NCBI GenBank assembly: GCA_041984235.1
Contig: JBHIYN010000013.1
Coordinates: 97,975 to 161,974 of the forward strand
Origin: JBHIYN01 sp041984235
Lineage (GTDB): Bacteria > Pseudomonadota > Gammaproteobacteria > Ga0077536
Direction: 5' to 3'
DNA: 64,000 nt
A program made the translations under genes and the position numbers. Position 1 is the stretch's first letter. Every line of letters begins with the position of its first letter. A model generated the notes under the pieces. It was not told the origin of the DNA. It searched no databases and worked only from the letters and a program-made list of their open reading frames with translations. Positions 25,532 through 34,921 of this stretch are shown here, piece after piece.

Positions 25532-26911
25532 TCACGCAATGCCGCCGGACGCCATGCGCGCCGGGTCGAGCAGGCGCTCGAGCTCGGCGCGCGGGATGTC
25601 ACAGTGCTCGGCGGCGACCTCGATCACCGGCCGCTCGCCGGCCATCGCCTCCTTCGCGATCCGCGCCGCGAGCGCATAGCCGATGCGCGGCGCCAGCGAC
25701 GTCACCAGCATGCTGTTGCGCGCGAGCAGCGCGGCGAGGCGCGGCGCGTTGTAGCGCATGGGCGCGATGGAGCCCGCGAGGTGACGGCACGCCGCGCCGA
25801 GCAGGGCCACGCTCTGCAGCAGGTTGTAGGCCGCGACGGGCTGCATCACGTTGAGCTGGAAGTTACCGGACTGCGCCGCCGCGCACACCGTGGCGTCGTT
25901 GCCGATGACCTGCGCCGCGACCATCGCCACGGCCTCGGCGATGACCGGGTTGACCTTGCCCGGCATGATGCTGCTGCCGGGCTGGATGGGCTCCAGCAAC
26001 ACCTCGCTGAGGCCGGCCACCGGGCCGCTCGCCATCCAGCGCAGGTCGTTCGCGATCTTGAGCAACACCACCGCCAGCGCGCGCAGCTGGGCGCTGGCCT
26101 CCAGCGGCGTATCCAGCGCGCTGATGTCGCGGAAGCGATCACCCGACGGCACGAAGGCGATGCCGGTCGCGTGCCCGAGACGGGCGCAGGCGCGCGCGGC
26201 GAACTGCGGGTGCGCGTTGACCCCGCTGCCGACCGCGGTACCGCCGAGCGGCAGCTCGCACAGGCGCCGCACGGCGTCGTCCAGCCGCTCGCCAGCGAGC
26301 GCGAGCTGCGCCGCCCAGCCACCGAGCTCGTCGGCAACGCGCAAGGGGGTCGCGTCCATGAGATGGGTGCGTCCGGTCTTGACCAGTTCCGGGTACTCCG
26401 CCGCCTTGCGCCGCACGGTCGCGGCCAGGTCGTCCAGCGCCGGGCGCAGTTGTCCCGCGATCTCGCCGGCGACCGCGACCCTGAGCGCGGACGGGATGAC
26501 GTCGTTGCTGCTCTGGCAGGCGTTGACGTGATCGTTGGGGTGCACGCCGTCCGCGCCGCGGCGCGCGGCGAGCGTCGCCAGCACCTCGTTCATGTTCATG
26601 TTGGTGCTGGTGCCGGAGCCGGTCTGGAAGACGTCGACGACAAAGGCCTCCGCGTGCTCGCCGGCCGCGACCTCGGCCGCGGCCGCGACGATCGCCGTGC
26701 CGACGGGCTCGTCGATCACACCCAGCTCGACGTTGGCCTCAGCCGCGGCGCGCTTGATCGCGGCCAGCGCGCGGATGAACGGCGGCTGCAGGCGCAGATC
26801 GGAAATGCGGAAGTTGCCCGCCGCGCGCTGCGTCTGCGCGCCGTAGAGCGCGCCGGCCGGTACCTCGACGGTACCGAGACTGTCGGTTTCGGTGCGCGTG
26901 GTATCGGTCAT
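25532..26911 (-). CDS. fumC: Fumarate hydratase class II
   Basis: A 459-residue iron-independent fumarase of the citric acid cycle. FQTGSGTSTNMNMNEV near residue 95 is the substrate-binding signature, SSNDVIPSALR follows, and GSSIMPGKVNPVIAEAV near residue 315 is the superfamily C3 signature with the catalytic Ser region. HLMDATPL near residue 185 carries the His used in catalysis. Length matches E. coli FumC (467). The protein begins with a divergent TRTETDSLGTVEVPAGALYG, the standard N-terminus. Upstream lie 133 bp and then a tRNA gene on the other strand. Confidence 0.96.
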   Translation of the reverse strand: MTDTTRTETDSLGTVEVPAGALYGAQTQRAAGNFRISDLRLQPPFIRALAAIKRAAAEANVELGVIDEPVGTAIVAAAAEVAAGEHAEAFVVDVFQTGSGTSTNMNMNEVLATLAARRGADGVHPNDHVNACQSSNDVIPSALRVAVAGEIAGQLRPALDDLAATVRRKAAEYPELVKTGRTHLMDATPLRVADELGGWAAQLALAGERLDDAVRRLCELPLGGTAVGSGVNAHPQFAARACARLGHATGIAFVPSGDRFRDISALDTPLEASAQLRALAVVLLKIANDLRWMASGPVAGLSEVLLEPIQPGSSIMPGKVNPVIAEAVAMVAAQVIGNDATVCAAAQSGNFQLNVMQPVAAYNLLQSVALLGAACRHLAGSIAPMRYNAPRLAALLARNSMLVTSLAPRIGYALAARIAKEAMAGERPVIEVAAEHCDIPRAELERLLDPARMASGGIA

Positions 26912-27044
26912 GGGCAGTCACCTCGTCGCGGCCCGCCCAGCATCGCGCGCCCGCGCGGCCGGGTCAAAGCCCCCGCGGCAGCGCTCGCCGAAGCGCGCCG
27001 GAACCAGTAAGATCGCCCCCTCGCCCGCCCCGGGCGAACTTCGT

Positions 27045-27120
<76 letters not shown>

Positions 27121-27674
27121 ATTCCCCTTCAGCCAAGCAATTTGGCCAACGTCAGGTGAGGCGGTAATTCAGTCCGGCAAAGTACGCCACCCGCATTCTC
27201 CGAGTCCCAGGCGGCGCCGAACACTCGAAGAAACAACTCGGCGACACTAGACTCCACGCGCTTCCTTAGGCGGCGGCCTCTTCTCTCCACGAGTTCGTCC
27301 CTTTCGTCACCGCCTTATCACGACGTTGAGATGCGCCCGGCGCCATTCTAGCTCGGCGCCATTGCAGACTTCCCGGATATCTTAATGTCGCTGGATGACA
27401 GCCAGGTCATTATTCCGTCCTCCTCCACTTTGGCCGGTTGCAGGGCGGAAGGTCTTTCCAATACCGGGTGATGCCCTGGAGCCGGAAATACCAAGAACCA
27501 GTGGCGATCCGTCCATTTAACGGAATTTGTGCTAACTACGGGCCCGGCAGATTTCGCCCTGTAGCCCACCGGGTAGTACAGTTGTAATTGCGTGGGACAA
27601 GGAACAGGAACGCAAGTTTATTCGCGTTACGGCAGCGCGATGAAGGGACTCAACAAAAGGACGAAGGGGGTAGG
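27121..27674. other. 554-bp gap between tRNA-Ala and TPR island gene
   Basis: I see no convincing gene here. Composition is visibly lower in GC than the flanking chromosome. There is a 10-bp direct repeat, cggcgccatt, at 27338 and 27354. A 73-codon frame on the minus strand (27348-27569, GTG start) lacks a ribosome binding site and any recognisable motif. The final bases before the next gene include a good Shine-Dalgarno (aaggggg). No integrase or transposase remnant is visible. Confidence 0.5.
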
Positions 27675-29939
27675 ATGAAGGGACATGACAGTAATGCCCA
27701 GGGTGACTCCGACGTACTCACAAGCGGACCTGCAGACCTATCGCCTGAAACTGCTGGCAAAGGCTCGACGAATCCTAACGGCTCAGTTGATCAAAGTTCA
27801 GAAGATACCAAATCGGGCGAGGTTTGCGACGAATCCGGGGCTGTAGGGGTCCTCGCAAACGGTCTGGTCGTTCCCGACCGTGCGCGCCGCCTCCACCCGA
27901 AGGATCTTGCAGCTCTCAAGGGGGAGCTCTCACCTCGCCCCAGTCTTCTCAACCGGGTGAAAGAAGGGCTTGCGCTTGTCGAACGGTTCGCGATTTTCCT
28001 AACGATCCTGAGCGCTATCGGAGTAATCACTTACATCGCGATTAACGAGTACCGTACACCAACACTGGTCATCGAGCCCTTTGAAGTTCCGAACGGTATC
28101 GCCGAAAACTACGGCCTCAATGGCCGTGTTATTGCCCGCATGATTCAAGGAGAGATGACTCGCATCCGCCTTAAGGCGAGAACCTCGTTGCAAGCACCAC
28201 GATTCATTGGCGATTGGGATGAGCGGATGCCCGAAATTTCCGTGCCTGGTACCGAGCTCACGCTAAATAGCGTTTTGCGAATCACGCGACAGAATGAGAA
28301 GCGAGTATCCGGCGCGGTCCTAGTTGAGAAAGGGGCCGATGAATCCCCCACACTTAGATTGCACCTTCAGGTAAGCGGGCGTCCCGCTGTTGTTTCTAAG
28401 TCAGCAACACCGACAAATCCAGCGCCAGCGATCCAAAGCGCTGTAGAGTACATATTCCGGAACTATGAAGATTATGTTTACGCCTCGTATTTAATCGATC
28501 ACGATCCGACCAAGGCAGAAGAAGAACTGCTGGGCATCGTCAGAAACCGGCATATCGGCAACCGCAAATATGCTTACTTAGGTTTAGGCTATTTGTACCA
28601 TGATCTGGAGCGGAACGATGAAGCATTGTCCGCATATAAGAGTGCGATCCGGATTGATGCAAGGTTCACGCCCGCATATAACAATCTCGGAAGTCTTCAT
28701 AATGACGCCGGTCGCTACGAACAAGCGATCGCCGCATACAAAAAAGCGATAAAGTTTGACCCGAGTTATTCGTTGTCATTCACCGGCCTAGGTAATCTTT
28801 ATCGGAGCCTGAAGCGACACGATGAATCGATCAAAGCATACAAACAAGCGATCAGCATAGACCCAAATTCTTCTATCCCATATCTCGGCCTAGGGCACTT
28901 GTACGCGGGAATAGGTCGACACGCCGAAGCAGTAGAAGCGTACGAACAGGCAATCGACATCGACCCTAACGCAACGGACCCATATTACGGACTGGGTAAC
29001 CTCTATCAGCAGCTGGAACAGCAGGATGAAGCCATCAAAGCGTACGAGCGGGCAATTGCGATCGATCCAGACTCACCGAATCCCCATACACGGCTAGGCA
29101 ATCTGTATCGCGACCTCGGACGACACGACGACGCCATTGCCGCGTACGAACTGGCGATTCAGATTGATCCAGGTATTTCTTCTGCGCACACTGGATTAGG
29201 TTATGTCTATAGGGACCTCGGGCGAACCGGCGAAGCGATTGAATCTTACGAGCTGGCGATTGCGCTCGATCCAGATTCTCCATACCCCTATAACGGGCTC
29301 GGTGAGCTGTACAGGAGTCTTGGACAACACGAAAAAGCGCTTGAAACGTACAAACTAGCGCTAGAGGTTGATCCAGAATTTCCATACGCGTATAGCGGTT
29401 TAGGCAACCTCTATAAGGACCTTTTACGAGACGATGAGGCGATCGAGGCCCACGAACGAGCAATTCAGCTCGCGCCGGATAACGCAATCTTTCACTACAA
29501 CATGGGGCTTGCCTACGAAGCTTCAAATCTAGGCGACGCTGCTATTGAGAGCTACGAACGCGCCATTGCGCTTGATCCGAAGGACGATGATTCGCTTGTC
29601 AATGTAGGGGTCCTGTACTCCAATTCTGGGGACCAAGAAAAAGCCATTCGCGCTTATTTGAAAGCGATCGAGATTTCACCGGGGGCGGCCGACGTGCATC
29701 ACAATCTGGGAAATGCATACCTACTGTCCCGACGCTTCAACGATGCGCTAAGCGCTTTTCAGGCTGCCATCGAATTAGACCCCGATTACGCATATCCTCA
29801 TATCGGTATGGGCGTAGCATTGCTCAGGCTCGACCGCTTTACGGAAGCTGCAGAAGCCCTTAAACGGGCTCTTGTTATCGATCCAGATTACCCTCAAGCA
29901 TTGAAGAATCTGGCGGAGGCCGAGTCGAAGATTGACTAG
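27675..29939 (+). CDS. Membrane-anchored protein with 13-14 tandem TPR repeats
   Basis: A 754-residue protein. Roughly residues 1-100 are hydrophilic. A membrane helix (RFAIFLTILSAIGVITYIAI) lies near 105-123. A domain of about 170 residues beginning PTLVIEPFEVP is reminiscent of the N-terminal TolB/FlgO-like fold. From about residue 295 come 13 complete 34-residue TPR units and a partial one (consensus ..YxGLGNLYRDLGRHDEAIxAYExAIxIDPD). Repeats are close enough to suggest recent duplication. The start is ATG 27675, preceded by aaggggg, rather than the TTG 87 bp upstream. Codon use is much more A/T-rich at third positions than in any neighbour, and it is flanked by low-GC gaps and tRNA-Ala. 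That suggests horizontal acquisition. Function unknown; probably a protein-interaction scaffold. Confidence 0.85.
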   Translation: MKGHDSNAQGDSDVLTSGPADLSPETAGKGSTNPNGSVDQSSEDTKSGEVCDESGAVGVLANGLVVPDRARRLHPKDLAALKGELSPRPSLLNRVKEGLALVERFAIFLTILSAIGVITYIAINEYRTPTLVIEPFEVPNGIAENYGLNGRVIARMIQGEMTRIRLKARTSLQAPRFIGDWDERMPEISVPGTELTLNSVLRITRQNEKRVSGAVLVEKGADESPTLRLHLQVSGRPAVVSKSATPTNPAPAIQSAVEYIFRNYEDYVYASYLIDHDPTKAEEELLGIVRNRHIGNRKYAYLGLGYLYHDLERNDEALSAYKSAIRIDARFTPAYNNLGSLHNDAGRYEQAIAAYKKAIKFDPSYSLSFTGLGNLYRSLKRHDESIKAYKQAISIDPNSSIPYLGLGHLYAGIGRHAEAVEAYEQAIDIDPNATDPYYGLGNLYQQLEQQDEAIKAYERAIAIDPDSPNPHTRLGNLYRDLGRHDDAIAAYELAIQIDPGISSAHTGLGYVYRDLGRTGEAIESYELAIALDPDSPYPYNGLGELYRSLGQHEKALETYKLALEVDPEFPYAYSGLGNLYKDLLRDDEAIEAHERAIQLAPDNAIFHYNMGLAYEASNLGDAAIESYERAIALDPKDDDSLVNVGVLYSNSGDQEKAIRAYLKAIEISPGAADVHHNLGNAYLLSRRFNDALSAFQAAIELDPDYAYPHIGMGVALLRLDRFTEAAEALKRALVIDPDYPQALKNLAEAESKID
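28560..29936 (+). repeat. Tandem 102-bp coding repeats (TPR array)
   Basis: Within the TPR gene, units of 34 codons repeat without interruption 13 times plus a partial unit. Positions 3-8 and 20-34 are the most conserved, with LGNLY, EAIxAYExAI and IDPD recurring. DNA identity is moderate, so the copies are diverged rather than identical. The repeat is protein-coding throughout, not a CRISPR array. Confidence 0.9.
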
Positions 29940-30265
29940 CCCCCGATGCGTCATCGAATTGCACAACGATACTGCCCTCCTAGCAAGCAGAGATGTCGTG
30001 TGTGCCGGTTTATACGCGGAAGTACGGGATGTGTAGCCACAACATGGCTAGCCCTTCCGAACTAACCAGATTCTCCTTTGGCGTAGATTCAATGAAGTAG
30101 CGAATCATCGACTTCTCAGAGAACACTGCCCAATACTAGGCAGCAGGTAACGCGTCTGAAATTCTTGACCGGTTTGCGAGTCATGACTCTCGCGAGGCTA
30201 TTCCACTGACGAAAATTCGATTCCGACCAAGAACCCAGCAAGTAAGCTCCGTCGTCTTGCGTGTT
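29940..30265. other. 326-bp low-GC gap after the TPR gene
   Basis: No gene, tRNA, hairpin terminator or mobile element can be recognised. Composition stays lower in GC until about 30270 and then changes abruptly to the chromosomal type, so this is the right-hand flank of the island. The sequence at 30271-30281 differs by one base from the 3' end of the tRNA-Ala gene (discussed as a finding). Confidence 0.5.
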
Positions 30266-30874
30266 CTACACGGCTCCCCCACCCCGCACCACCTCCTCCA
30301 GGTGATGCACCGCCGCCAGCTCCGCCACCCGCCACGGCGGCACGCGCTCGACGGTGGTGACCGAGGTGTTAGCGACGACGATGTCGGGGGTGACGAGGTG
30401 GCCGCTGCAGTCGAGCACGCGCTCGAACAGTGAGCGCAGCACGAGGCCGTGGGTGACGACGGCGATGTCCTGCTCGACTTCTTCGGCCAGGGTCATGAGG
30501 TCGGCCCAGGCGCGGTCGACGCGGGCGTCGAAGTCGGGCCAGCTCTCGCCGCCGGGAGGATGGTAGTCCTTGGCGAAGATGTCGAGCTCACCGAGGTCGT
30601 CGTAGGCGCGGCCGCGCAGATCGCCGAAGTTGCGCTCGCGCCAGTGCGGGCTCTCGACCACGCGTGCGCCGCTCGCAGCCGCGACCCGTGCCGCGGTCAT
30701 GCGCGCGCGCTGGTAGTCGCTGGAGACGATGAGTCCGAGCCTGCGCGCGGCGAGGCGCGCAGCGAGGCGCTCGGCCTGGTCGAGGCCGACCGCGCCCAGT
30801 GGCGTATCGGGAAACTGCACCACGCGGCCGGTGTTGAGATCGGTCTCGCCGTGGCGGATGAGGAGCAGGGTCAT
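30266..30874 (-). CDS. Histidine phosphatase family protein (phosphoglycerate mutase-like)
   Basis: A 202-residue branch-1 histidine phosphatase. It opens with LLLIRHGETDLN, where His8 is the phosphorylated residue, and the second catalytic His is in AVVTHGLVLRSL. An ERNFGDLRGRAYDD segment matches the Glu-containing loop of CobC/GpmB-type phosphatases. Length and the absence of an extra domain point to a small-molecule phosphatase rather than the glycolytic mutase. The start ATG 30874 leaves out an upstream extension. It is not in an obvious operon. The substrate is not predictable. Confidence 0.82.
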   Translation of the reverse strand: MTLLLIRHGETDLNTGRVVQFPDTPLGAVGLDQAERLAARLAARRLGLIVSSDYQRARMTAARVAAASGARVVESPHWRERNFGDLRGRAYDDLGELDIFAKDYHPPGGESWPDFDARVDRAWADLMTLAEEVEQDIAVVTHGLVLRSLFERVLDCSGHLVTPDIVVANTSVTTVERVPPWRVAELAAVHHLEEVVRGGGAV

Positions 30875-31084
30875 GGGCGTGCAGTGTACGCGATGACGCC
30901 AGCGCTCGCGGGGCGCGCCACCACCGGGTGCCGCGTAACAATCCTTCACAATCCCGTCATACGCCGGCGACGATGACTTTCCCTATATTCGACCTGCGGC
31001 GTGATTCGGGGGGACGCGCCGCCGGCGGGCAGCCGCGCGCGGACAGACCCCGGACGGTCATTCATCAAAATGGAAGGATTCATC

Positions 31085-31912
31085 ATGACGCTACGCACCC
31101 TGCTGCTGACCGCAGTGCTGCTCGTCGGCCCGGCCGGCGCCCACGCCATCAACTTCACCCTGCTCGAGGTCCCGGCCCTGGCTGGCTTCTATCCCGGCCC
31201 CGACCAGTTCTTCAGCACCCCGGACGACCTAGTACTGCCGGGCTTCAATCCCAACGGTTCGCTGACGACCTACCAGTTCAACAACCCGCAGTTGTTCATC
31301 GGCGGACCGGAACCGGCCCTCATCGGTTACTCCAGCGGCGGCTTCAGCACCGCGGGGAACCAGCTCTACCTCGGTGCCAACAGCATGAATGCCTACAACG
31401 TCACCGGGACCACGGCAAGCTACAGCGACTTCGCCAACGGCGTCACGGTGCCCACCTTTCCGCCCACCTCCAACACGCTGGGTGCCAACGGCATCAACAC
31501 CATGACCTTGTCGGCGAACAACCTGCTCTTCAGCCAGTACAACTTTCTCAGCGACGGCATCAACGAGTTCGTTGCCACCGGCCTGATCGGCACCTACATG
31601 CTGGCCGGCCAGAACCCGACCGACGTCTTCACCGGCGTGTTCGGTGATCCGCTGCTGGACCAGCTCGCGATCGACATCTGGAACAGCATCCTGCCGCTGC
31701 TGCCGGCCGGCTGGACCTTTGCCGGCGCCGAGTTGCTGAGCTTCACCCTGCCAAGCGTGGGTAACGTGCTCGACGGCTCGACCGCGGGCCTGTTCTACTC
31801 GACCGATGCCGGCGCCGCGCGGGTGTTACAGCGCGTACCGGAACCGGCCACCGCCTTGCTGGCAGTCGCCGGCCTGGCCGCGCTCGGGCGGCGACGCGTG
31901 CGCCGCGCCTGA
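31085..31912 (+). CDS. PEP-CTERM sorting-domain protein
   Basis: A 275-residue exported protein. A signal peptide (TLLLTAVLLVGPAGAHA) is at the N-terminus. The C-terminus is a complete PEP-CTERM tripartite signal: VPEPAT, then a hydrophobic helix ALLAVAGLAALG, then RRRVRRA. Such signals are cut by exosortase (EpsH) and are linked to exopolysaccharide production. The mature part has repeated Asn/Gly/Thr-rich beta motifs and no known catalytic residues. The start ATG 31085 is preceded by ggaagg. No exosortase or polysaccharide cluster is nearby. Confidence 0.85.
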   Translation: MTLRTLLLTAVLLVGPAGAHAINFTLLEVPALAGFYPGPDQFFSTPDDLVLPGFNPNGSLTTYQFNNPQLFIGGPEPALIGYSSGGFSTAGNQLYLGANSMNAYNVTGTTASYSDFANGVTVPTFPPTSNTLGANGINTMTLSANNLLFSQYNFLSDGINEFVATGLIGTYMLAGQNPTDVFTGVFGDPLLDQLAIDIWNSILPLLPAGWTFAGAELLSFTLPSVGNVLDGSTAGLFYSTDAGAARVLQRVPEPATALLAVAGLAALGRRRVRRA

Positions 31913-32026
31913 CACCTCGCGACCCGCGCACGGCGAGGCCCGCCGTGCGCGGGTACCGCATCGCGTTACGTCGAACGCGTCACGCGCGTTTGACAAGCCG
32001 GCGCCGGCTGCCCAGCCTGTGGCGGC

Positions 32027-33769
32027 ATGTCCCGCACCCCGGCCACCGCAGCGCAACCGCGGCACAGCGCGCCCGACGCACGGCGCGAGCTCACCGTCCG
32101 CGCACTCGCCACCGGCCTCGTCCTCGGCATCGCGCTGACCCCGGCCAACGTCTACTCGGGGCTGCGCATCGGCTGGTCGTTCAACATGTCGATCATCGCG
32201 CTGCTGCTCGGCTTCGGCTTCTGGCGCGGGCTGGGCGCGCTCGGCTGCGGCCCGCCGTGGTCGCTGCACGAGAGCAACATCAGCCAGACCGCCGCTTCGG
32301 CGGCGGCCTCGATCATCTCCGGCGGCCTGGTCGCGCCGATCCCGGCCTGGCTGCTGATCACCGGGCGCAGCGCCGAGGCCCTGAGCCTCACGGTGTGGGT
32401 GTTCAGCGTCAGCTTTCTCGGCGTGTGGGTGGCGTGGTACCTGCGGCCGGCGCTGGTGGTGCGCTCGGGCCTGGCCTTCCCGGTCGGTATGGCGACGGTC
32501 GAGACCCTGCGCGACGTCTTCGCCCGCGGGCGTGACGCCGCGCGCCGGCTCGCCGTGCTCGGCGGCTGCGCGGTCGCGGCGGCCGGCATCAAGCTCGCCG
32601 ACGTCATCGCCGGGCTGCCACGCTGGGCGCCGGCGGCAGCACTGGAGCGTTACACCTTCGCGCTCGAGCCCTCGCCGCTGCTGCTCGGCTTCGGCGCCAT
32701 CATCGGGCTGCGCACCGGGCTGTCGCTGCTGCTGGGCGCGCTGCTGGCCTGGGCGCTGGCCGCACCGGCCCTGGTCGCTGCCGGTGTCGTGGTCCTGCAC
32801 GGCGACAACGCGGCGGCCAACTTCGGGGTGCTGGTGGAATGGCTGCTGTGGCCCGGGGTAAGTCTCATGGTCAGCGCCACGCTGGCCGCGCTGGCGGTGC
32901 AGATCACCCGCACCGCGCGCGGCCGCGTGCCCGGCGTTGCAGCGGGCCTGCGGCGCCCGGCGCTGCTGCCGGCACTGGCTTTCGCCGCCGCCGCCCTGCT
33001 CGCGATCGCGCTGCAGGTGGTGCTGTTCGACATCGAGCCGTGGCTGGCCGCACTCGCGGTGCCGCTGGCCGTCGCGCTCGCCGCGGTCGCCGCGCGCGTG
33101 GTCGGCGAGACCGGCATCCCGCCGATCGGCGCCATCGGCAAGGTCTCGCAGCTCGGTTTCGGCATCCTCGCCCCGGCCACGCCGATCACCAACCTGATGA
33201 CGGCCAACGTCGCCGGCGGCGCGGCCGGCCAGTGCGCCGACCTGCTCAACGATCTCCGCGCCGGCCATGTCATCGACGCCAGCCCCGGCCGCCAGGTGTT
33301 CGCGCAGTGCTGCGGGATCCTCGCCGGCAGCATCACCGGGGTCGCGGTGTTTATGCTGCTGATCCCCGATCCGCAGGCCATGCTGCTGACCGCCGAATGG
33401 CCGGCGCCGGCGGTGGCGACCTGGAAAGCGGTCGCCGAGGTACTCTCCGCCGGTCTCGACTCGGTGCCGGCGAGCGCGCGCCTGGCCATGCTGGCAGCGA
33501 TTGCCGCCGGCGTCGTTCTTGGTCTCGCCGGCGAGCTGGCGCCGCCGCGATGGCGTGCACGGCTGCCGAGCGCGGTGGCGCTGGGGCTGGCCTGCGTGAT
33601 CCCGGCCTCGGTGTCGCTGGTGATGGCCGCCGGCAGCGTGCTGGCGTGGGCGGTTAACGCGGGCCGGCGGCGCCTTGCCGACGGCATGCTGCTGGCCGCG
33701 GCCGCGGGCCTGGTCGCCGGCGAGAGCAGCGCCGGGGTCGCGCATGCGCTGTTCGACCTGCTGCGCTGA
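32027..33769 (+). CDS. OPT-family oligopeptide/metal-chelate transporter
   Basis: A 580-residue inner-membrane protein with about 14-16 hydrophobic helices. The N-terminal segment TGLVLGIALTPANVYSGLRIGWSFNMSIIALLL is typical of OPT (oligopeptide transporter) proteins in bacteria. Further on come GGAAGQCADLLNDLRAGHVI and QAMLLTAEWPAPAVATWKAVAE. Families of this type move peptides or siderophore-like metal chelates with proton coupling; the substrate here is unknown. The gene lies 114 bp after the PEP-CTERM gene and 78 bp before the mechanosensitive channel, all on the same strand. Confidence 0.88.
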   Translation: MSRTPATAAQPRHSAPDARRELTVRALATGLVLGIALTPANVYSGLRIGWSFNMSIIALLLGFGFWRGLGALGCGPPWSLHESNISQTAASAAASIISGGLVAPIPAWLLITGRSAEALSLTVWVFSVSFLGVWVAWYLRPALVVRSGLAFPVGMATVETLRDVFARGRDAARRLAVLGGCAVAAAGIKLADVIAGLPRWAPAAALERYTFALEPSPLLLGFGAIIGLRTGLSLLLGALLAWALAAPALVAAGVVVLHGDNAAANFGVLVEWLLWPGVSLMVSATLAALAVQITRTARGRVPGVAAGLRRPALLPALAFAAAALLAIALQVVLFDIEPWLAALAVPLAVALAAVAARVVGETGIPPIGAIGKVSQLGFGILAPATPITNLMTANVAGGAAGQCADLLNDLRAGHVIDASPGRQVFAQCCGILAGSITGVAVFMLLIPDPQAMLLTAEWPAPAVATWKAVAEVLSAGLDSVPASARLAMLAAIAAGVVLGLAGELAPPRWRARLPSAVALGLACVIPASVSLVMAAGSVLAWAVNAGRRRLADGMLLAAAAGLVAGESSAGVAHALFDLLR

Positions 33770-33847
33770 GGGCGTGCGCATGACAAGGCCGCCAGCCGCG
33801 ATCACAATAGGACGCGTGTACCGACCCGCACACAGGCGAAAGGCGCC

Positions 33848-34915
33848 GTGATCGACTGGACCGCCGTCGCACTCGGCAGCGGCAAGCTGGCCCTGGCGCT
33901 CGCCGCCGGCCTGCTCGCGCACCGCCTGGCGTTCACGCTGCTCGCCGCCGTGGCCCGCCGCAATGCCTGGCAGTTCGACGACGTCCTCGCCCGAGCGATG
34001 CGTCCGCCGTCACGCCTGCTGTTCCCGCTGCTCGCGCTGATCTTCGCCCTGCCCGGAATCACCGAGCTCGATGCGGCACTCGCCGAGCTGCTGCGCCACG
34101 CGGCCGGGGTCGGTGTGATCGTGGCAGTCACCTGGACCGCGGCGGCGCTGGTCGACACCGGCGCCGTCATCATCACGCGCCGGCACGACGTGTCGCAGGC
34201 CGACAACCTCGAAGCGCGCCGCGTGCATACCCAGGTACAGGTGCTGGAACGCACGCTGGTGGTCATCATCGTCATCCTCGGCGTCGCCGCGATCCTGATG
34301 ACCTTCCCGCGCGTGCGCGAGATTGGGCAGAGCCTGCTGGTCTCGGCCGGGGTCGCCGGGCTCGCCATCGGCCTCGCCGCACGGCCGGTGCTGGAGAACA
34401 TCATCGCCGGCCTGCAGCTCGCCTTCACCCAGCCGATCCGGGTCGACGACGTGGTCATCGTCGAAGGCGAATGGGGCCGCATCGAGGAGATCACCGCGAC
34501 CTACGTGGTGGTCGCAATCTGGGACGAGCGACGCCTCATCGTGCCCTTCTCGCGCTTCATCTCGCAGCCGTTCCAGAACTGGACGCGGCGCACCGCCGAC
34601 ATCCTCGGCAGCGTGTTCATCCATGCCGACTACAGCGTGCCGGTGCAGGCGGTACGCGAGGAGCTGGAACGGCTGTGCAAGGACCACCCCCTGTGGGACG
34701 GGCGCGTGTGCGTGCTGCAGGTGACCAATGCCGGCGACCGCACGGTCGAGCTGCGCGCGCTGGTCAGCGCATCGGATTCGGGCCGCGCCTGGGACCTGCG
34801 GGTCGACCTGCGCGAGAAGCTGATCGCCTTCCTGCAGCGCGAGTACCCGGCCTGCCTGCCGCGCACGCGGGTCAGTACCAGTGGCGACAGCGGCGCGGCC
34901 GCGGCCGGCGCCTGA
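33848..34915 (+). CDS. MscS-family mechanosensitive ion channel
   Basis: A 355-residue small-conductance mechanosensitive channel. Four hydrophobic segments precede the pore-lining helix, which reads SAGVAGLAIGLAARPVLENIIAG (about 160-182), the MscS TM3 motif with small residues. The beta domain follows: QPIRVDDVVIVEGEWGRIEEI, then IVPFSRFISQPFQNW. The C-terminal domain is complete and ends in an Ala/Gly-rich tail. The start is GTG 33848 after aggcg. The channel opens on membrane tension and protects against osmotic downshock. It converges on the GGDEF-EAL gene with only 6 bp between the two stops. Confidence 0.92.
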   Translation: MIDWTAVALGSGKLALALAAGLLAHRLAFTLLAAVARRNAWQFDDVLARAMRPPSRLLFPLLALIFALPGITELDAALAELLRHAAGVGVIVAVTWTAAALVDTGAVIITRRHDVSQADNLEARRVHTQVQVLERTLVVIIVILGVAAILMTFPRVREIGQSLLVSAGVAGLAIGLAARPVLENIIAGLQLAFTQPIRVDDVVIVEGEWGRIEEITATYVVVAIWDERRLIVPFSRFISQPFQNWTRRTADILGSVFIHADYSVPVQAVREELERLCKDHPLWDGRVCVLQVTNAGDRTVELRALVSASDSGRAWDLRVDLREKLIAFLQREYPACLPRTRVSTSGDSGAAAAGA

Positions 34916-34921
34916 GCCGCC

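Noticed and set aside
27348..27569. 73-codon minus-strand frame in the gap after tRNA-Ala
   Set aside because: GTG start without a ribosome binding site, no motif and no conserved neighbours; kept only as part of the gap description.
28560..29936. Regular ~102-bp repeats considered as CRISPR or satellite DNA
   Set aside because: They are in frame, encode TPR motifs, and copies are diverged without spacer structure.
31826..33922. Long minus-strand frame opposite the OPT transporter
   Set aside because: Low-complexity Arg/Gln/Gly-rich translation without motifs, fully overlapping a good transporter gene on the other strand.
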